Positions 22,362 through 33,729 of a stretch of DNA of 64,000 bases are shown in pieces. The notes beneath the pieces were generated by a model. It worked only from the letters and a program-made list of their open reading frames with translations. It was not told where the DNA came from and did no database searches. Every line of letters begins with the position of its first letter. Positions within the stretch are counted from its first letter, which is position 1. The position numbers and the translations under genes were made by a program. Source of the DNA: Ophiostoma sp. CBS 140.51 (lineage: Eukaryota; Ascomycota; Sordariomycetes; Ophiostomatales; Ophiostomataceae); NCBI GenBank assembly GCA_029298735.1, contig JANSLP010000018.1:1-64000 (forward strand), in the 5' to 3' direction.

Positions 22362-22800
22362 GTGTCGGTGTCTATCTACTTCTTTGTCCAGCAGTGACAC
22401 TTCTACTTCCAATGCTTCTAGTTTGATGCGCGTGAGGAGATCCGGGGTTTGAAGACAGCTGTAAGATTATTTTGAGTCCTAATTGTATACACCGCGGGAG
22501 GCCGTCTTTATGGGATGTCTTCGGATTGGGTATGCGATGATTGTGGACACATGCAAACATGAGTTGACAGTTTCTTACCTCCTTGCACTACCACGATGAT
22601 GAATATCCTAGTAACTCGAGAAGCCTCTCTTGCCTGTATTGCCTTCCTTCACTCTGCAGTGATTCATTGATATCCTAGCCGAGGTCACCCGTATCTGTTT
22701 ATATATTACTTGACTGATGCCATGCAACTCCAGTGCACGGTCCATAGAACCTATAAATTAACATGGTTATTTCAACTTGTATGATACAAGTTGGCTCCAT
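22362..22800. other. Intergenic region downstream of the reductase
   Basis: 439 bp between the decayed ORF and the 3' end of the SDR gene. No coding signal or structured repeat is seen. Confidence 0.4.
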
Positions 22801-23781
22801 CTATATCGTCTTTTTGTCTCGCGCCAAAGCATCAGTCAGAATGGAGAACTTCCACTTGCGCAGCATAAAGAACCGCGCCCAGTTGCTCCCCAAGAAACCC
22901 AGCACCCACATGGGTCCACTCAATGTACCGAGCATCATTGTCTCGCGTGTACCGCCAAACCGCCAAGGTCCCAATTCCAACCAGCCGGCACCCTTGAGGG
23001 ACTCGGACACAACTTGCTTGGCATAGGCCTCTGGTAACATGCGCTGTCCACTGCCTGCCGATTGCTGGAGACTGCGCATACTATCATACAGACTGTCGGT
23101 CGGCCACTCGGGTGGCGGTGCGCGCTTCCCAAGCTGCGACTGGATGAAAGCCGTCGTGACATTGAGGACGCGGACGCCAAACGGAGCGACTTCGACAGAC
23201 AAAGTACGGCTGTATGATGCCAATGCAGCCTTGGTCATGGCGTAGGCGCCCTTGAATGGAAATGGCAGGCTCTCGGATGCCGACGAGATGTTGACAACCA
23301 GCCCCTTAGCTTCAATGAGCGATGGCAGGAGCTGATTAGTAAGTCCAACGACAGATACAAGATTTGTTTCGAAGAGGGCGCGCAGCCGGGACAGCTCAAC
23401 GTCCGCCAGTGGCATCTGGTATGTCGTGCCGGCATTGTTGACTAGAATATCGAGGCGACCAGCGGTGATTTCAGACACAGACTTGACGGCGGCAGCTACG
23501 CTCTCCTCGTTGTCGACATCAAGGAGGACCGTCTCGAGGCCGAGGGCGGCGAGGTCTGTCAGAGCCTCCGGTCGGCGAGCTGATGCAATGACTTTGCAGC
23601 CGCGTGCATGGTACTCACGGGCTAGAGCATTGCCAATTCCACCAGGTGAGCACCTGTTGACCCATGTACTCTCGTGTTAGTGCTTCGCAATTACTTGCAA
23701 CGTGAAGTAGGTGCTTAGATAATGAGGCTGAAAAGGGCGATCTTACCCAGTGATGAAGACAGTTTGCTGTGCAGGCGCCAT
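22801..23781 (-). CDS. Short-chain dehydrogenase/reductase, AYR1-like, 295 aa
   Basis: NAD(P)H-dependent oxidoreductase of the classical SDR family. A 35 bp first exon (23781-23747) joins to 23653-22801 for exactly 296 codons; the splice rebuilds the dinucleotide motif TGCSPGGIG at residues 11-19. The ASARR segment after the second strand favours NADPH. NNAG, the catalytic Ser region (NISSASES) and YAMTK (Tyr and Lys) are all present. The C-terminus has a hydrophobic patch (MWVLGFLGSNWARFFMLRKW) suited to membrane or lipid-droplet association. Fungal relatives are 1-acyldihydroxyacetone-phosphate reductases (Ayr1), which reduce 1-acyl-DHAP in lipid synthesis. Substrate assignment is by family only. 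It is divergent from the tandem-repeat protein. Confidence 0.85.
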
Positions 23782-24749
23782 TACGTAGTTGTTTTCTTGA
23801 TGACACCAAGTTGTTGATTTTTAAAAACAAAAAATTCCAATGTATCAGATACAGATGCGTGTTTTTGTTGGATTTGCTGATTGTCGTCATCGAAGGGAGA
23901 CGTCAAAAAGTCCATTGCATAAGCAGCTTCTGCCTTTTGATATCACGTGGTTGCGCCCCGCCTTGTCCTTGTCGTTCCCGCGCGTTCCCATTGGCTGTAT
24001 ATACATCTACGCCCCACTATGTTTACTTTTCCCCTAATTCTTGCCCGACGTTCAAGATCATGGCCGTTTTTATTTCTGTTTCCGTCATTATGTAAAAGAG
24101 GAGATTTGCATGCTCTTATTTGCTTTTTTATTTTATTCTCATTTTCTTGTCCTTTTATTCTCCATTTTTTTTCACGTCGTAATTTTTGGGGGTTTATTTT
24201 TTTGTCAAGATCCAAATTAAGAGCAGCATTTTCTAGCATGAATTTTGTTATAACATTGAACAACAAACTTCAAAAAAATAAATAAAAACGTTCCATCGAT
24301 TTCACAGTCATGCAAACAACCAGCCGATAGAATTCTAAGCGTCTTCAACGTCTTTACGGATCACTGGCCCATTAATTTCTTACTACCAGCAATGTTCATT
24401 TCTGCTATTCTCATGCCCTGGTTTCTCATAAAGATATATTATTGAGGCGGGACGATAGCGTGCGGCACATTGCGGTACAGCAGCGTGGAAATTAGATTAC
24501 TTTGACCCGTGGTGTTATCACGTTGCGCTATCAAGCAGCAACGGAAAGATTGGCGTTAAGGATTGCCCCTTTCTTGTTGTACGCTGATCTCTGCAGCAAA
24601 TAACCAGGCTCAAAATATATAACGACTGAAAACACGCGTCATACCTTAGCAGACTTTTGCTCAACGTCGGGTTTGTCTTCATCTTCCCACGACCTTGACT
24701 GAATTCAACAATATCGTATTTTCCTCCCACCTGCCACCATTTCGACAAA
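23782..24749. promoter_or_regulatory. Divergent promoter region, reductase / tandem-module protein
   Basis: 968 bp between divergent starts. A TATATAA lies at 24616-24622, about 130 bp before the right-hand start. T-rich stretches occur around 24120-24210. No gene is supported. Confidence 0.5.
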
Positions 24750-26876
24750 ATGCCCGAGATTTTTCTTTCCAACGGTCATCGAGTGACAATCGAGAGGCTT
24801 GACAATAATGGCAACCCTATTGAAGGGGAGGAGATTGATGCAGCCGTGATTGCCATGATGGAGGAACAACAACGTCAGATTGAGCTCTCCAACCGCTACC
24901 AAAACCAAAACTCTGAGATTCAAGAAGAGTCTCTTGCACGGAGAGAGCCACCCTACCAAACCTATGAAGAAATCACCGCCGCTCAGTATATTCAGTGGGT
25001 GCGGCCAGCACCAGACGGCATCGAGCGCCTTTTTTGGACACTCAACAATCCCCTCGAAACATCTGTCGGCGTCTTTGAGACCATAAAGAATAAGGCTGGC
25101 AACGAGACTAGAGTGTGTGTGCCATATTACGACAAGTCAAATGGTACTTGGCATCCTGTCTCGATAATGCCCGTCTCGGAGCCACGAGTCTCATCCATGA
25201 CGGTCCGCGTCCACGAGTTTGAAGACTGGGAAGCCTTGTGGGAATGCATACACGAGCTGGACTACGAGTACATGGACCCGAGCGAAGAGGAGATTGAGCG
25301 GATTCGAACCACGGGGATCTCGTTGATTCCCAGTGGAGTGTGCCAACTCGCCGAATGGGGGCTAGTGAAGACGCCCTCTAAGTCGGAGAATGGCCGCATT
25401 CTCAACAAAGACGACGCCGACGACAGTGCTGGCCACATTCAAGTCATTGCCTGCTGCGGCATCCCGCGGCCCATTGACAAGGAGAATGTGACCATCGAAG
25501 TCCGACCATCCAACCCCGACGGGCCCAACGGGGGCTACGTGACGGTTCACGACTACGTCTCGACTGTCCACCCTTGGTTGATGGGTATGAAGAGCGACCT
25601 GTTCAACGCTTTGGGACATAGAGATGAAGATTTGCGCGTGCTTCCCGACGACACGCCCTTAATGTGTATTGGAACACTTTTGGGCCGAGCCCAAGTCAAG
25701 AAGACGGTCGATTTTCTTCACGAGTCCGGGGTTCCACCCGAGACGGTGTCTGCATACACTGCTGGCCAAGACGTCACATACAAAGACAAGAAAGTTTCCC
25801 ACAAACACAACGACACGCTAACGCCGGTCACGAGGGAACTGATTCGTAGAAAAATATTCGACAAATGGCCGGAGCCCAGACCAGAGGACGACCTCCAAAA
25901 AGAAGCTCTCGCGCGAACAGAGCCGCCCTACCGAACTTACGAAGACCTGAATGTTGAGCTGCCTAGCCAATGGACCCACGTCGCACCAGATACTCTTTCA
26001 CGTCTCTTTTGGACGTACAATGGCTCTCTCGAAACAGCCATTGGAGTCTTCGAGAGAGACGAAGAAGGAAACGACAGAGCTGTTTGCGTACCATACTTTA
26101 ACGCTACCGGCGGCACACCGCACCCCATCTCAAAGATGGCCGTTTCCGAGCCACGGGTGTCGTCCATCACCGTTCACCTGTATCAGCTGGAGGATTGGGA
26201 GAGAAACTGGAAAGAGGTCCACTGGGAGCACTGGAGAAATGACGCGCCAAGTGAGGAGGAGCTGAAGAATGCTCAGGACGGGTTTCGCCTGATGAGTGAT
26301 GAACAAGAACGCAGCCATCATGCCGAGTGGGGCGTGCTGAACCAGAAGCGCCCCGATGTCAGGTTCGACTACATCAAGGACGACGATTATTCCACCGATG
26401 ATGATGGCGATGCCGACGACGAAATGCAAATCATCGGTGTCATCGGCTGCTGCAACACCCCCCGGCCCATTGACAAAGATGCTACCATTGTGGTACATCC
26501 TGCCAACAAGAACGGCCCCGACGGTGGATACGTTACCGTGCACGACTTTATCACCATGGTGCACCCCTGGGCCTTGAGCCTGCGTGGCGAGGTTCTCCAG
26601 GCCATGTCCGAGAGAAATGGAAACAAAGAGGCAATGCCTACGAGTACCGCATTGATTTTTGGATGCGAACACCCTGAAAGCCTTCATGTTGTCGAAATCA
26701 AGGACCACATACACACCAAGAGCATACCCCCGGAAACGGTGGCTGCGTTCACTGTCGGACAGGACGTGGTCTACAAAGAGTCTACCGACGAAAAGAAAGT
26801 TGATACTATGACGCCATTCATTGAGGACTTGATTAGGAATGGGTACACGGACAAGTGGCCAGGTCCAAGGCAATAG
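24750..26876 (+). CDS. Hypothetical protein of two tandem ~320-aa modules, 708 aa
   Basis: Single-exon gene of unrecognised function. After a 57-residue N-terminal segment, the protein consists of two clearly homologous modules, about residues 58-380 and 384-708. Matching landmarks in order are LARREPPYQTYEE / LARTEPPYRTYED, RLFWTLNNPLETSVGVFE / RLFWTYNGSLETAIGVFE, VSEPRVSSMTV / VSEPRVSSITV, CGIPRPIDKENVTIEV / CNTPRPIDKDATIVV, GPNGGYVTVHDYV / GPDGGYVTVHDFI and IFDKWPEPRP / YTDKWPGPRQ. Each GGYVTVHD...HPW block resembles the core of fungal DUF6699-type domains, but that is a weak visual match. There is no signal peptide or TM helix, and the protein is acidic and probably cytosolic or nuclear. 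It is divergent from the AYR1-like reductase. Confidence 0.8.
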   Translation: MPEIFLSNGHRVTIERLDNNGNPIEGEEIDAAVIAMMEEQQRQIELSNRYQNQNSEIQEESLARREPPYQTYEEITAAQYIQWVRPAPDGIERLFWTLNNPLETSVGVFETIKNKAGNETRVCVPYYDKSNGTWHPVSIMPVSEPRVSSMTVRVHEFEDWEALWECIHELDYEYMDPSEEEIERIRTTGISLIPSGVCQLAEWGLVKTPSKSENGRILNKDDADDSAGHIQVIACCGIPRPIDKENVTIEVRPSNPDGPNGGYVTVHDYVSTVHPWLMGMKSDLFNALGHRDEDLRVLPDDTPLMCIGTLLGRAQVKKTVDFLHESGVPPETVSAYTAGQDVTYKDKKVSHKHNDTLTPVTRELIRRKIFDKWPEPRPEDDLQKEALARTEPPYRTYEDLNVELPSQWTHVAPDTLSRLFWTYNGSLETAIGVFERDEEGNDRAVCVPYFNATGGTPHPISKMAVSEPRVSSITVHLYQLEDWERNWKEVHWEHWRNDAPSEEELKNAQDGFRLMSDEQERSHHAEWGVLNQKRPDVRFDYIKDDDYSTDDDGDADDEMQIIGVIGCCNTPRPIDKDATIVVHPANKNGPDGGYVTVHDFITMVHPWALSLRGEVLQAMSERNGNKEAMPTSTALIFGCEHPESLHVVEIKDHIHTKSIPPETVAAFTVGQDVVYKESTDEKKVDTMTPFIEDLIRNGYTDKWPGPRQ

Positions 26877-27613
26877 GCATCGGCGTTGGGAGAGTGTTGC
26901 ATGGAAGTGTAGATGGATATGCTTACCTCCTTGTTGCACCAAACCCGTTTGTTTTTAGGCTTCATTTTTGCAAGATTTTGTTTTGATTCATTATTTTGGT
27001 GTTACGAGCATGATGCTGTTTTTGCCAGTCAATTTAATTGCATTTAATCGTGATGTTCGGTCTTTATTGTCTTTTCGTCTTTTTATCCCACAGAGATACC
27101 TAACACCCGTTTCTTGTGGCGAAAGAATGACGTACATGGAAGCTTTCCCTTGTAACGATGACTGGCTTTCATGAGTACAGAAAGTAAACGGGGCGGGAAC
27201 GGACACCGAATCCGATACACAATTCCAGAGCCTAGAAAGCGGACCGCGACGGGAAAGATGCTGGAGTGTGACGATTCGTGAAGAGCATGTCGCGTAACTA
27301 CCCCAAATTTCCGTTTCGCGACAGCCGATTGACCCGACAGATGCCGGATGCACACCTAGCCAGTTGACAACCTAGCGCCCCATTCTGCCCAATTAATTAC
27401 CCCATTTGGAGACGCCGAGATGTGAGCTTCGCGTGGGTAACACCGAAGTCTAAGTGTCCACGAGAAAAATAAATGAGAGAAATGATTACAAAGACCTCCA
27501 CAAGGTAAATACCACATTCGGTGTGTATTAATTTCAGTGTCGTTCTATTTTCATTTGAACTTCTTTTCTTCACCGCCAAACAACAAAGACAGCAACAACG
27601 ATAACACGCCAAA
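26877..27613. promoter_or_regulatory. Intergenic region upstream of the thiolase
   Basis: 737 bp holding the 3' flank of the tandem-module gene and the promoter of the acetyl-CoA acetyltransferase. The last 80 bp form an A-rich leader. No gene is seen. Confidence 0.45.
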
Positions 27614-28943
27614 ATGAGCGACACAGCAAGAAGCCGACTCGGCCAGATCCAGGGCCACCTATCGACGCCCAAGACAGTGCAAGATGTCTACATTATCAGC
27701 GCGGCACGAACGCCGACGGCGAAGGTAAGTCACGAAGACGCAGTCCGATTGAGAGAGCGTGCTCTGAAGAATGTAGTTCAACGGAAAGTTCAAGTCGATC
27801 CCGGCAACCCGCCTCGGCGCCGTTGCCATCAAGGCCGCGCTCGGCAAGACGTCGGTCCCTGTCGAAGCAGTGAGCGACGTCTACATGGGCAATGTTCTGC
27901 AGGCAGGTGAGGGCCAGGCACCGGCTCGGCAAGCGATGCTGTTTGCCGGTCTGCCGTCCACCATTGAAGCCGTGACGGTCAACAAGGTCTGCTCGTCGGG
28001 CCTCAAGGCAGTGATGATGGCAGCACAGAACATCCAACTCGGCCTGTCGGCAGCCCAGGTGGCCGGTGGCATGGAGAGCATGAGCCAGGTTCCCTACTTC
28101 ATCCCGCGGTCGTCACACAACCCGGCCTTTGGCGATATGCAGCTGCAGGATGGGCTGATCAAGGACGGGTTGTGGGATGTGTACAACCAAGTGCACATGG
28201 GCACATGTGCTGAGCACACGGCAAAGAAGTTCAAGATGACGAGAGAGGAGCAGGACGCATTTGCTGTACGGAGTTTCCGGCGGGCACAGGAGGCGTGGAA
28301 GGCAAAGAAGTTTGACGAGGAGATTGCACCCGTTGAGGTGGCTGGCCCACGCAAGGGCGACAAGCCAACTGTCGTGGCCGAAGACGAAGGCTACAAGACA
28401 CTCAACGAGGCCAAAGTGCCGACACTGCGGCCGGTGTTTGCCAAGAAGGGCGAGCAGGGCACGATCACGGCGGCTAATGCGAGTACAATGAACGACGGTG
28501 CCAGTGCAGTATTGCTTGTGTCAAAAGAACTCGCCGCACAGCACGGAGGCAGCAGTCGTGTGCTGTCCCGTATCGTGTCATATGCCGATGCTGCCGTAGA
28601 GCCAATCGACTATGCCGAGGCACCGGCTAAGGCCATCAAATTGGCGCTGGCGCGTGCTGGTCTTACCGTCAAGGACATTGCGCGGTGGGAGGTCAACGAG
28701 GCGTTTGCTGTCGTAGTGAAGGTGACGGAGCAGCTGCTGGGACTTGATGATAACACTGCACCTGTCAACGTCACTGGTGGTGCCATCTCTCTGGGCCACG
28801 CACTGGGCAGCTCCGGTTCCCGACTGTTGACATCCATGGTTCACCAGCTCAAGGTTGGCGAGTACGGCGTTGTTGCTCTTTGCAATGGCGGCGGTGCAGG
28901 CAGTGCCATGGTCATCCAGAGGGTGGATGATGTGAAGGTATAA
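27614..28943 (+). CDS. ERG10: Acetyl-CoA C-acetyltransferase (thiolase), 425 aa
   Basis: Condenses two acetyl-CoA to acetoacetyl-CoA, the first step toward mevalonate and sterols, or works in reverse in ketone and fatty-acid breakdown. Exons 27614-27724 and 27777-28943 join to 426 codons. All thiolase signatures are present: the nucleophilic Cys in NKVCSSGLKA, the NEAFA loop, the His in GHALGSSGSR and the second Cys in CNGGGAGSAM. The first exon ends at RTPTAK and continues FNGKFKSIPATRLGA, the standard family N-terminus. There is no PTS1 at the C-terminus (VDDVKV) and no strong mitochondrial presequence, so the cytosolic ERG10-type role is favoured. A mitochondrial ACAT1-type assignment cannot be excluded. 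GHALGSS in place of the usual GHPxGxS is a small deviation. Confidence 0.9.
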
Positions 28944-29473
28944 AGTGTACCGCGATTTATATGGTCTAGAATTAGCTAATTAAGAATAATTGCCATTGTC
29001 AGTTGTCAGTTGGTGCCTTCAATTGCAATTGCATGAGAAAAACGAGATTTGCTAGAGAGGAAAGGGAAATAAACGAAAGAGCACCGAGAAAACAAATAAA
29101 GGATAAATGCTCCGTATTTATCTACAATTTTAACTTTCATTTCAATATACTTCGTCCATGTAGAGCACGGCAAGAGCAGAACATACTGTCAATTCTCCAG
29201 CGATGACGGCGAAGACCTACTAGGATCTCGGCGCTTTGGAAGCAGACTGCCGGCAAAGTGGATACGGGCTGCCGGGGCACTTAGGCCAATGAAAAGCCAT
29301 CGCAATGGGTTCCACTCCCAGCTTTGCGCCAAGGAGATAAGCAACAAACGGTATGACAAAAGCAATGTGGTAGCCTCGAAGCCCACCACGATAAGACAAA
29401 TCGGCTCTGACTTGTTATCGTCGTCATGTCGCGGCTTCACGCGTAGGAGTGACTCCGTCGTCAACTTATTTAC
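28944..29473. promoter_or_regulatory. Intergenic region upstream of the first Zn2Cys6 regulator
   Basis: 530 bp with no supported gene. It holds the thiolase 3' flank and the regulator promoter. Confidence 0.45.
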
Positions 29474-32127
29474 ATGACCTGTGCTAGTACATACAAGATG
29501 GACACCTTAAACCGCCCGCCGGATACAGAGACCGGGCGCACATACCGCTCCAAGAAGCAGCGGCCATGCGATATCTGCCGCGTCCGGCGCGTGCAGTGCA
29601 AGTCACTCCGACAACTCGATGGTAGCAGAGACACGTCACTGTGCCAGATGTGTGTCCGACTGGGTCTGAACTGCACATTTGAGCAAGGGCCACCACGGAA
29701 ACGGTGTCGAGACACCTCCGATCGACCTACAACAGAGGCAGCACGGCCACGTCCGACGACACAAGCGACCGTTGCCCGTCCATCGGTATCACCGGCTGGG
29801 TCACCGGGAAACATACAAAATCCGCTCCCGCCACATACAGCTGGTCGCATCGGCCCTACCAGCCCGAATAATGCTCACCTCGGACAAGATGCAATGTCGA
29901 TGGACCTGGGAATGGACCAGGACCATCTGGCGATGATGGACTGGTGGGCAACTATGGAAATTCCTCCGCAGGGTAAGAAATACATCTCTGTCCTTAATTC
30001 AGTATCGAGTATTAATGTCCGATTCTACGAGCAGACACCAGCCCTACGAACGGTAACTCCCACTTCCCATTACCGCATCGCCAGTTCGACATCAACAATA
30101 CCGATATCTTCACCCGAAGTCCAATGCGGCAGGCTTTATCACCAATTGTGTCCCCGGTGGGAAGCAACAACATCGACACGAACAATGGCGACAACCGATC
30201 TTCTGTCGTGTCTGGAAATTCACCACATCTCTTACATGCCTCTCGTCGACTGTCCAATCTATCCTCGACTCCCACGTGGTCCCAAGAGTTCTCACTTGAG
30301 TCACACCAAGGTCACTCTCACCAGTTGTTAGGGCTGTCCGGGGAGTCTGATCCGTACTTCTTACGCCACTATGTCTACAACAAATTCGACACCTATCGCA
30401 TGTTTCGGTTGCACTTCCGGAAAGTCATTGATGATGCGTTGGTACCAGGGCCAGTACCACCATCAGACAATGCGGATAATCTACGTCCAATGCCGTCCAG
30501 TCCAATGCCAGTACAGTTCGTTATTTCCGACGAAGCAATCTGGGCCAATGACGTCCATTCTGTCGAGGGGATCTTTAACGGGAGCAGTACAGAGGAGACG
30601 GACACAGTTCTATTGAAAAAGCTTGTCCCTCAAGAGCTGGCCATACGGTTGTTGAAACTTTATATTCAGTTTGTCCACCCTCGATATCCCGTTTTGTCGT
30701 TGCATAATCTGGAGCGAATGTCAGGCCACGCACAACAAAGCGCTCACAGTCCAGCCACAGACGACACAGGCCGTGGACAACTGAACCCGGCTCCAGAAGA
30801 CCACGTCGAGGGCTGGCAGTTTCAGCATCCCAACACGAATGCGAGACCAAATGGCTCGTTATCGTTTCCTGTTGGCCTTCGTTGTGCCGTCTATGCCCTT
30901 GCTGCACCATTTGCCTTTCTTGACGACCAACTCAGCGTTTCCCGTGGCTATCGTGAAGGCTCAACAGACGAGCTATGGGCCATTGCCCACCGTAGCTTCC
31001 AGCGTGCCAACCGGTTGTCGCATTTGTCCTCGCTGCAACTTTGTTTGCTTTTGTTGCAGCAACCACCACAGAGCTATGTGGCAGCCGAGCCTCCGAGCTT
31101 TTGGGCGCTGTCATGCACATCCCTCGCCATTGCTGAGAGCCTGGGGTTGGGCCTCGACCCAGATGGTTGGCGACTGCCACGGTCTGAAGTAATTTTACGA
31201 CGCCGGTTATGGTGGTTGACGCACACAACACACATCTGGAATGCCATTGTGTTTGGCCGGCCGTCCCATATACACAAGGATGACTGGGATGTGGCTCCAT
31301 TGCGACCGGATGACTTTGAGGGCGGTGATGGTGGCTGTCGCGAGCAGGTAGCCATCTGCATCGCCGAATGTGAGCTTGGCTTGATTGCCGCCGACGTATT
31401 GAAAGCGTTCTAGTAGGTCTATGCTCAAACTCCATATTATTTTTATGTACAACACTGACAGCAGCAAAGCACCCTTCGAGGCACTCGTGGAGAGCCACCT
31501 ACACTGAGTTCCCTGCTGGCACTCGCACAGCCGCTGCGAACTCGTATCGACAGCTGGCGCCAGCCGTTACCTCTGCTTTCGAAACCCGCGTCAGACTTGA
31601 CCGACGTTGAGTTTGAAAATGGCGTGGCACTACGACTATCACACCTGACATTGGAGCTGCTCATCTTCCGTGCTCTCCTGCGGCCACTGACCATACAAGC
31701 CATCAATGCCATACCACCAACCGACAGCAGCCGTGAGCCCATTTCGGCCATCTTTGACAACGGCTACAACTGCGCCAAGGCCGTCGCCGGTATGGTGTCG
31801 TCTCTACAGGCCAAGCACTTTGCCAATTTCTGGCCATTGTATGTTCGGCACCAACTCTGTTATGTTGCGCCGTTTCTTCTCATGAACCTGGCACAGTCGC
31901 CTACCGAAGCCATGGCGACCCGCTATCTGGCTTTACTTGATCAATGGCGCAGGACACTACGGATTGTTGCTAGAGCGTGGCCGCTTGCACGGCTGGCGGC
32001 AATGCGTCTCGATGCCATTACTTGGAAGGGAATATCGACCGTCATCCACGGTGCAGGACCAGACAGTCCAGCCATGTCACTGGTACGGCAACAGGGTGGT
32101 GATGTAGACATGCGACAAGAGACTTGA
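29474..32127 (+). CDS. Zn2Cys6 fungal-specific transcription factor, 844 aa
   Basis: Nuclear regulator, probably of the catabolic cluster to its right. Exons 29474-29972, 30035-31412 and 31470-32127 join to exactly 845 codons. The binuclear zinc cluster is CDICRVRRVQC...CQMCVRLGLNC, about residues 32-64, with an unusually long loop (KSLRQLDGSRDTSL) between the third and fourth Cys. A low-complexity linker follows, then the fungal_trans domain, starting near YFLRHYVYNKFDTYRMF. The last intron uses an AAAG acceptor and restores DVLKAFYTLRG, the expected helix of this domain. An ATG eight codons downstream is an equally possible start. Its 3' end converges on the amidohydrolase gene only 84 bp away. 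Confidence 0.85.
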
Positions 32128-32170
32128 TCTGTTTATGGGTATTCATGATTATGTATATATACGACACGCA

Positions 32171-32200
32171 GTTCAAATTAGTTCAAATTAGCTCAAATCT
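32171..32200. repeat. Three 10-bp tandem repeats between convergent genes
   Basis: The unit GTTCAAATTA occurs twice exactly and once with changes (GCTCAAATCT) in the 84 bp between the stop codons of the Zn2Cys6 regulator and the amidohydrolase. Confidence 0.75.
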
Positions 32201-32211
32201 AATTACATCGC

Positions 32212-33729
32212 TCATGCCAGATCTGTTCTTGCTGCATCATATCTCAACACTGCGCCGAGCAATACCTGTGCACCAAGTATGCAGTCCTCCGGTTTGCAGT
32301 ACTCCACCGGTGTGTGACTCAGCCCGTCCTTGGTCGGCGTGAAGATCATGGCCGTCGGGCAGCGTCGGCTGACGTTACAACTGTCGTGTGTTGCGCCGCT
32401 GGTCATGTGCCTCCATGCATTTGAGTCACCACAGGACTCTGTTGCAGCTGATTCAATGGCTTGGATGCAGCCTTTGTCAAAGTTCACGGCCGCATTATCT
32501 GCCAGCGTTGTCCAATGTACCTCGACGCCCAGCTCCGAGCCCTCTTTAGCAATGGCTTCAAACTTTCTGTGACACTGCTCCACCATACTGGCAACAACTT
32601 CGTCTCGGACGTGTCGTATATCGAGGGTGAACTGCACTGTGTGGGCAATGGTGTTGACACTTCCGGGTAGTGCCTTGAAGCGGCCCGTTGTGATGAGACC
32701 CTGTTCAGACTTGGCAATGGCGTTGGCTGCTGCAATCATTTTGGCCGAGGCCAGCAGTGCATCCATGCGGGCCTCCATGGGCGTGGTGCCGGCATGGCTA
32801 TCACGACCATGGACCTCGATCTCGAACCAGTGGCATGCTTGGGAGCCCGTGACAACGCCAATCTTGCGGTCCTCGCGCTCGAGGATGGGGCCTTGTTCGA
32901 TATGGAGCTCAAAATGTGCTGCAATGGGTATGGCCTTGTAGGATGCTTCCACCTCGCCCATGTATCCGATGCGCTGGAGTTCTTGCTTCATGTTTTGTGG
33001 CCCATCGACATCTGGAGCAGGGGCAGTAATCTCTGTGCAGTTCCAGGCCATTTCGAGTGATGCCAGACCGGCCCATACGCTGGATGCAACCGTGACAAGG
33101 GGGAAGCGGGCGCCCTCTTCACTAGAGAGTGTTAGTGCTAAGCACAAAATAGATACGTACGTTTAGTGATTTACTTTGTCCAGTTGATGAGTCCAACTGG
33201 TCCTTCTGTTTCGTGGTTGGCATCGTGTAGTGTGCGTAATGCTTCGAGACCTGCCATCACGCCGAGGATGCCATCATAGCGGCCGCCAGTTGGTTGTGTA
33301 TCGAGATGTGAGCCGATCATTACAGGTGCAACGTTTTCCTTAGTCGACTTTCCCTTGCGGACAATAAACATGTTTCCCATCTGGTCTACGGTGACAGAAC
33401 ACCCGAGAGTCTTGGCCTCGTTGGCAAGCCAGTCGCGTACTTTTTTGTCGTCGTCGTTCAGGGACAGTCGGTCCATGCCCGTCTCCGAGGGATGTCTAAG
33501 AAGCACTTGTCAGAACAGGTCATGAATACGCTACTAGACAAAATGGTGTACGTCGTACTCACTGCCCATATGGATGTGCTTTGCCAAAGTCGCATGTTGA
33601 ATGGAGAGTTTCCATCAACCTTGACCCGTTGATTTGCAATGCGGTAAAGCCAGCATTCTGGCTGAAGCGTCTGGCACTGTTGGCGACAAGGCCGGGAGCC
33701 TTAAACGCGGTTTGAAATGATGTGGCCAT
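32212..33729 (-). CDS. M20-family N-carbamoyl-L-amino-acid/allantoate amidohydrolase, 465 aa
   Basis: Metal-dependent amidohydrolase removing a carbamoyl or ureido group and releasing ammonia and CO2. Exons 33729-33563, 33495-33175 and 33121-32212 join to 466 codons. Metal ligands are visible: GSHLDTQPTGGRYDG (His 119, Asp about 130), NWTNEEGARF (the Glu pair, rebuilt across intron 2), HIEQGPILE and, near the C-terminus, the SHTPVEY His. The MTSGATHDS segment matches hydantoin-utilisation/beta-alanine-synthase/allantoate-hydrolase enzymes. The N-terminal ~27 residues (ATSFQTAFKAPGLVANSARRFS) are basic and hydroxylated like a mitochondrial presequence. The substrate could be an N-carbamoyl amino acid, allantoate or ureidopropionate. 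The neighbouring NodB-type enzyme could supply the ring-opened ureido substrate, as PuuE does for allantoate hydrolase. Confidence 0.87.

Noticed and set aside
26130..26942. 270-codon minus-strand ORF over the tandem-module protein
   Set aside because: It is antisense to a well-supported duplicated protein and shows no motif of its own.
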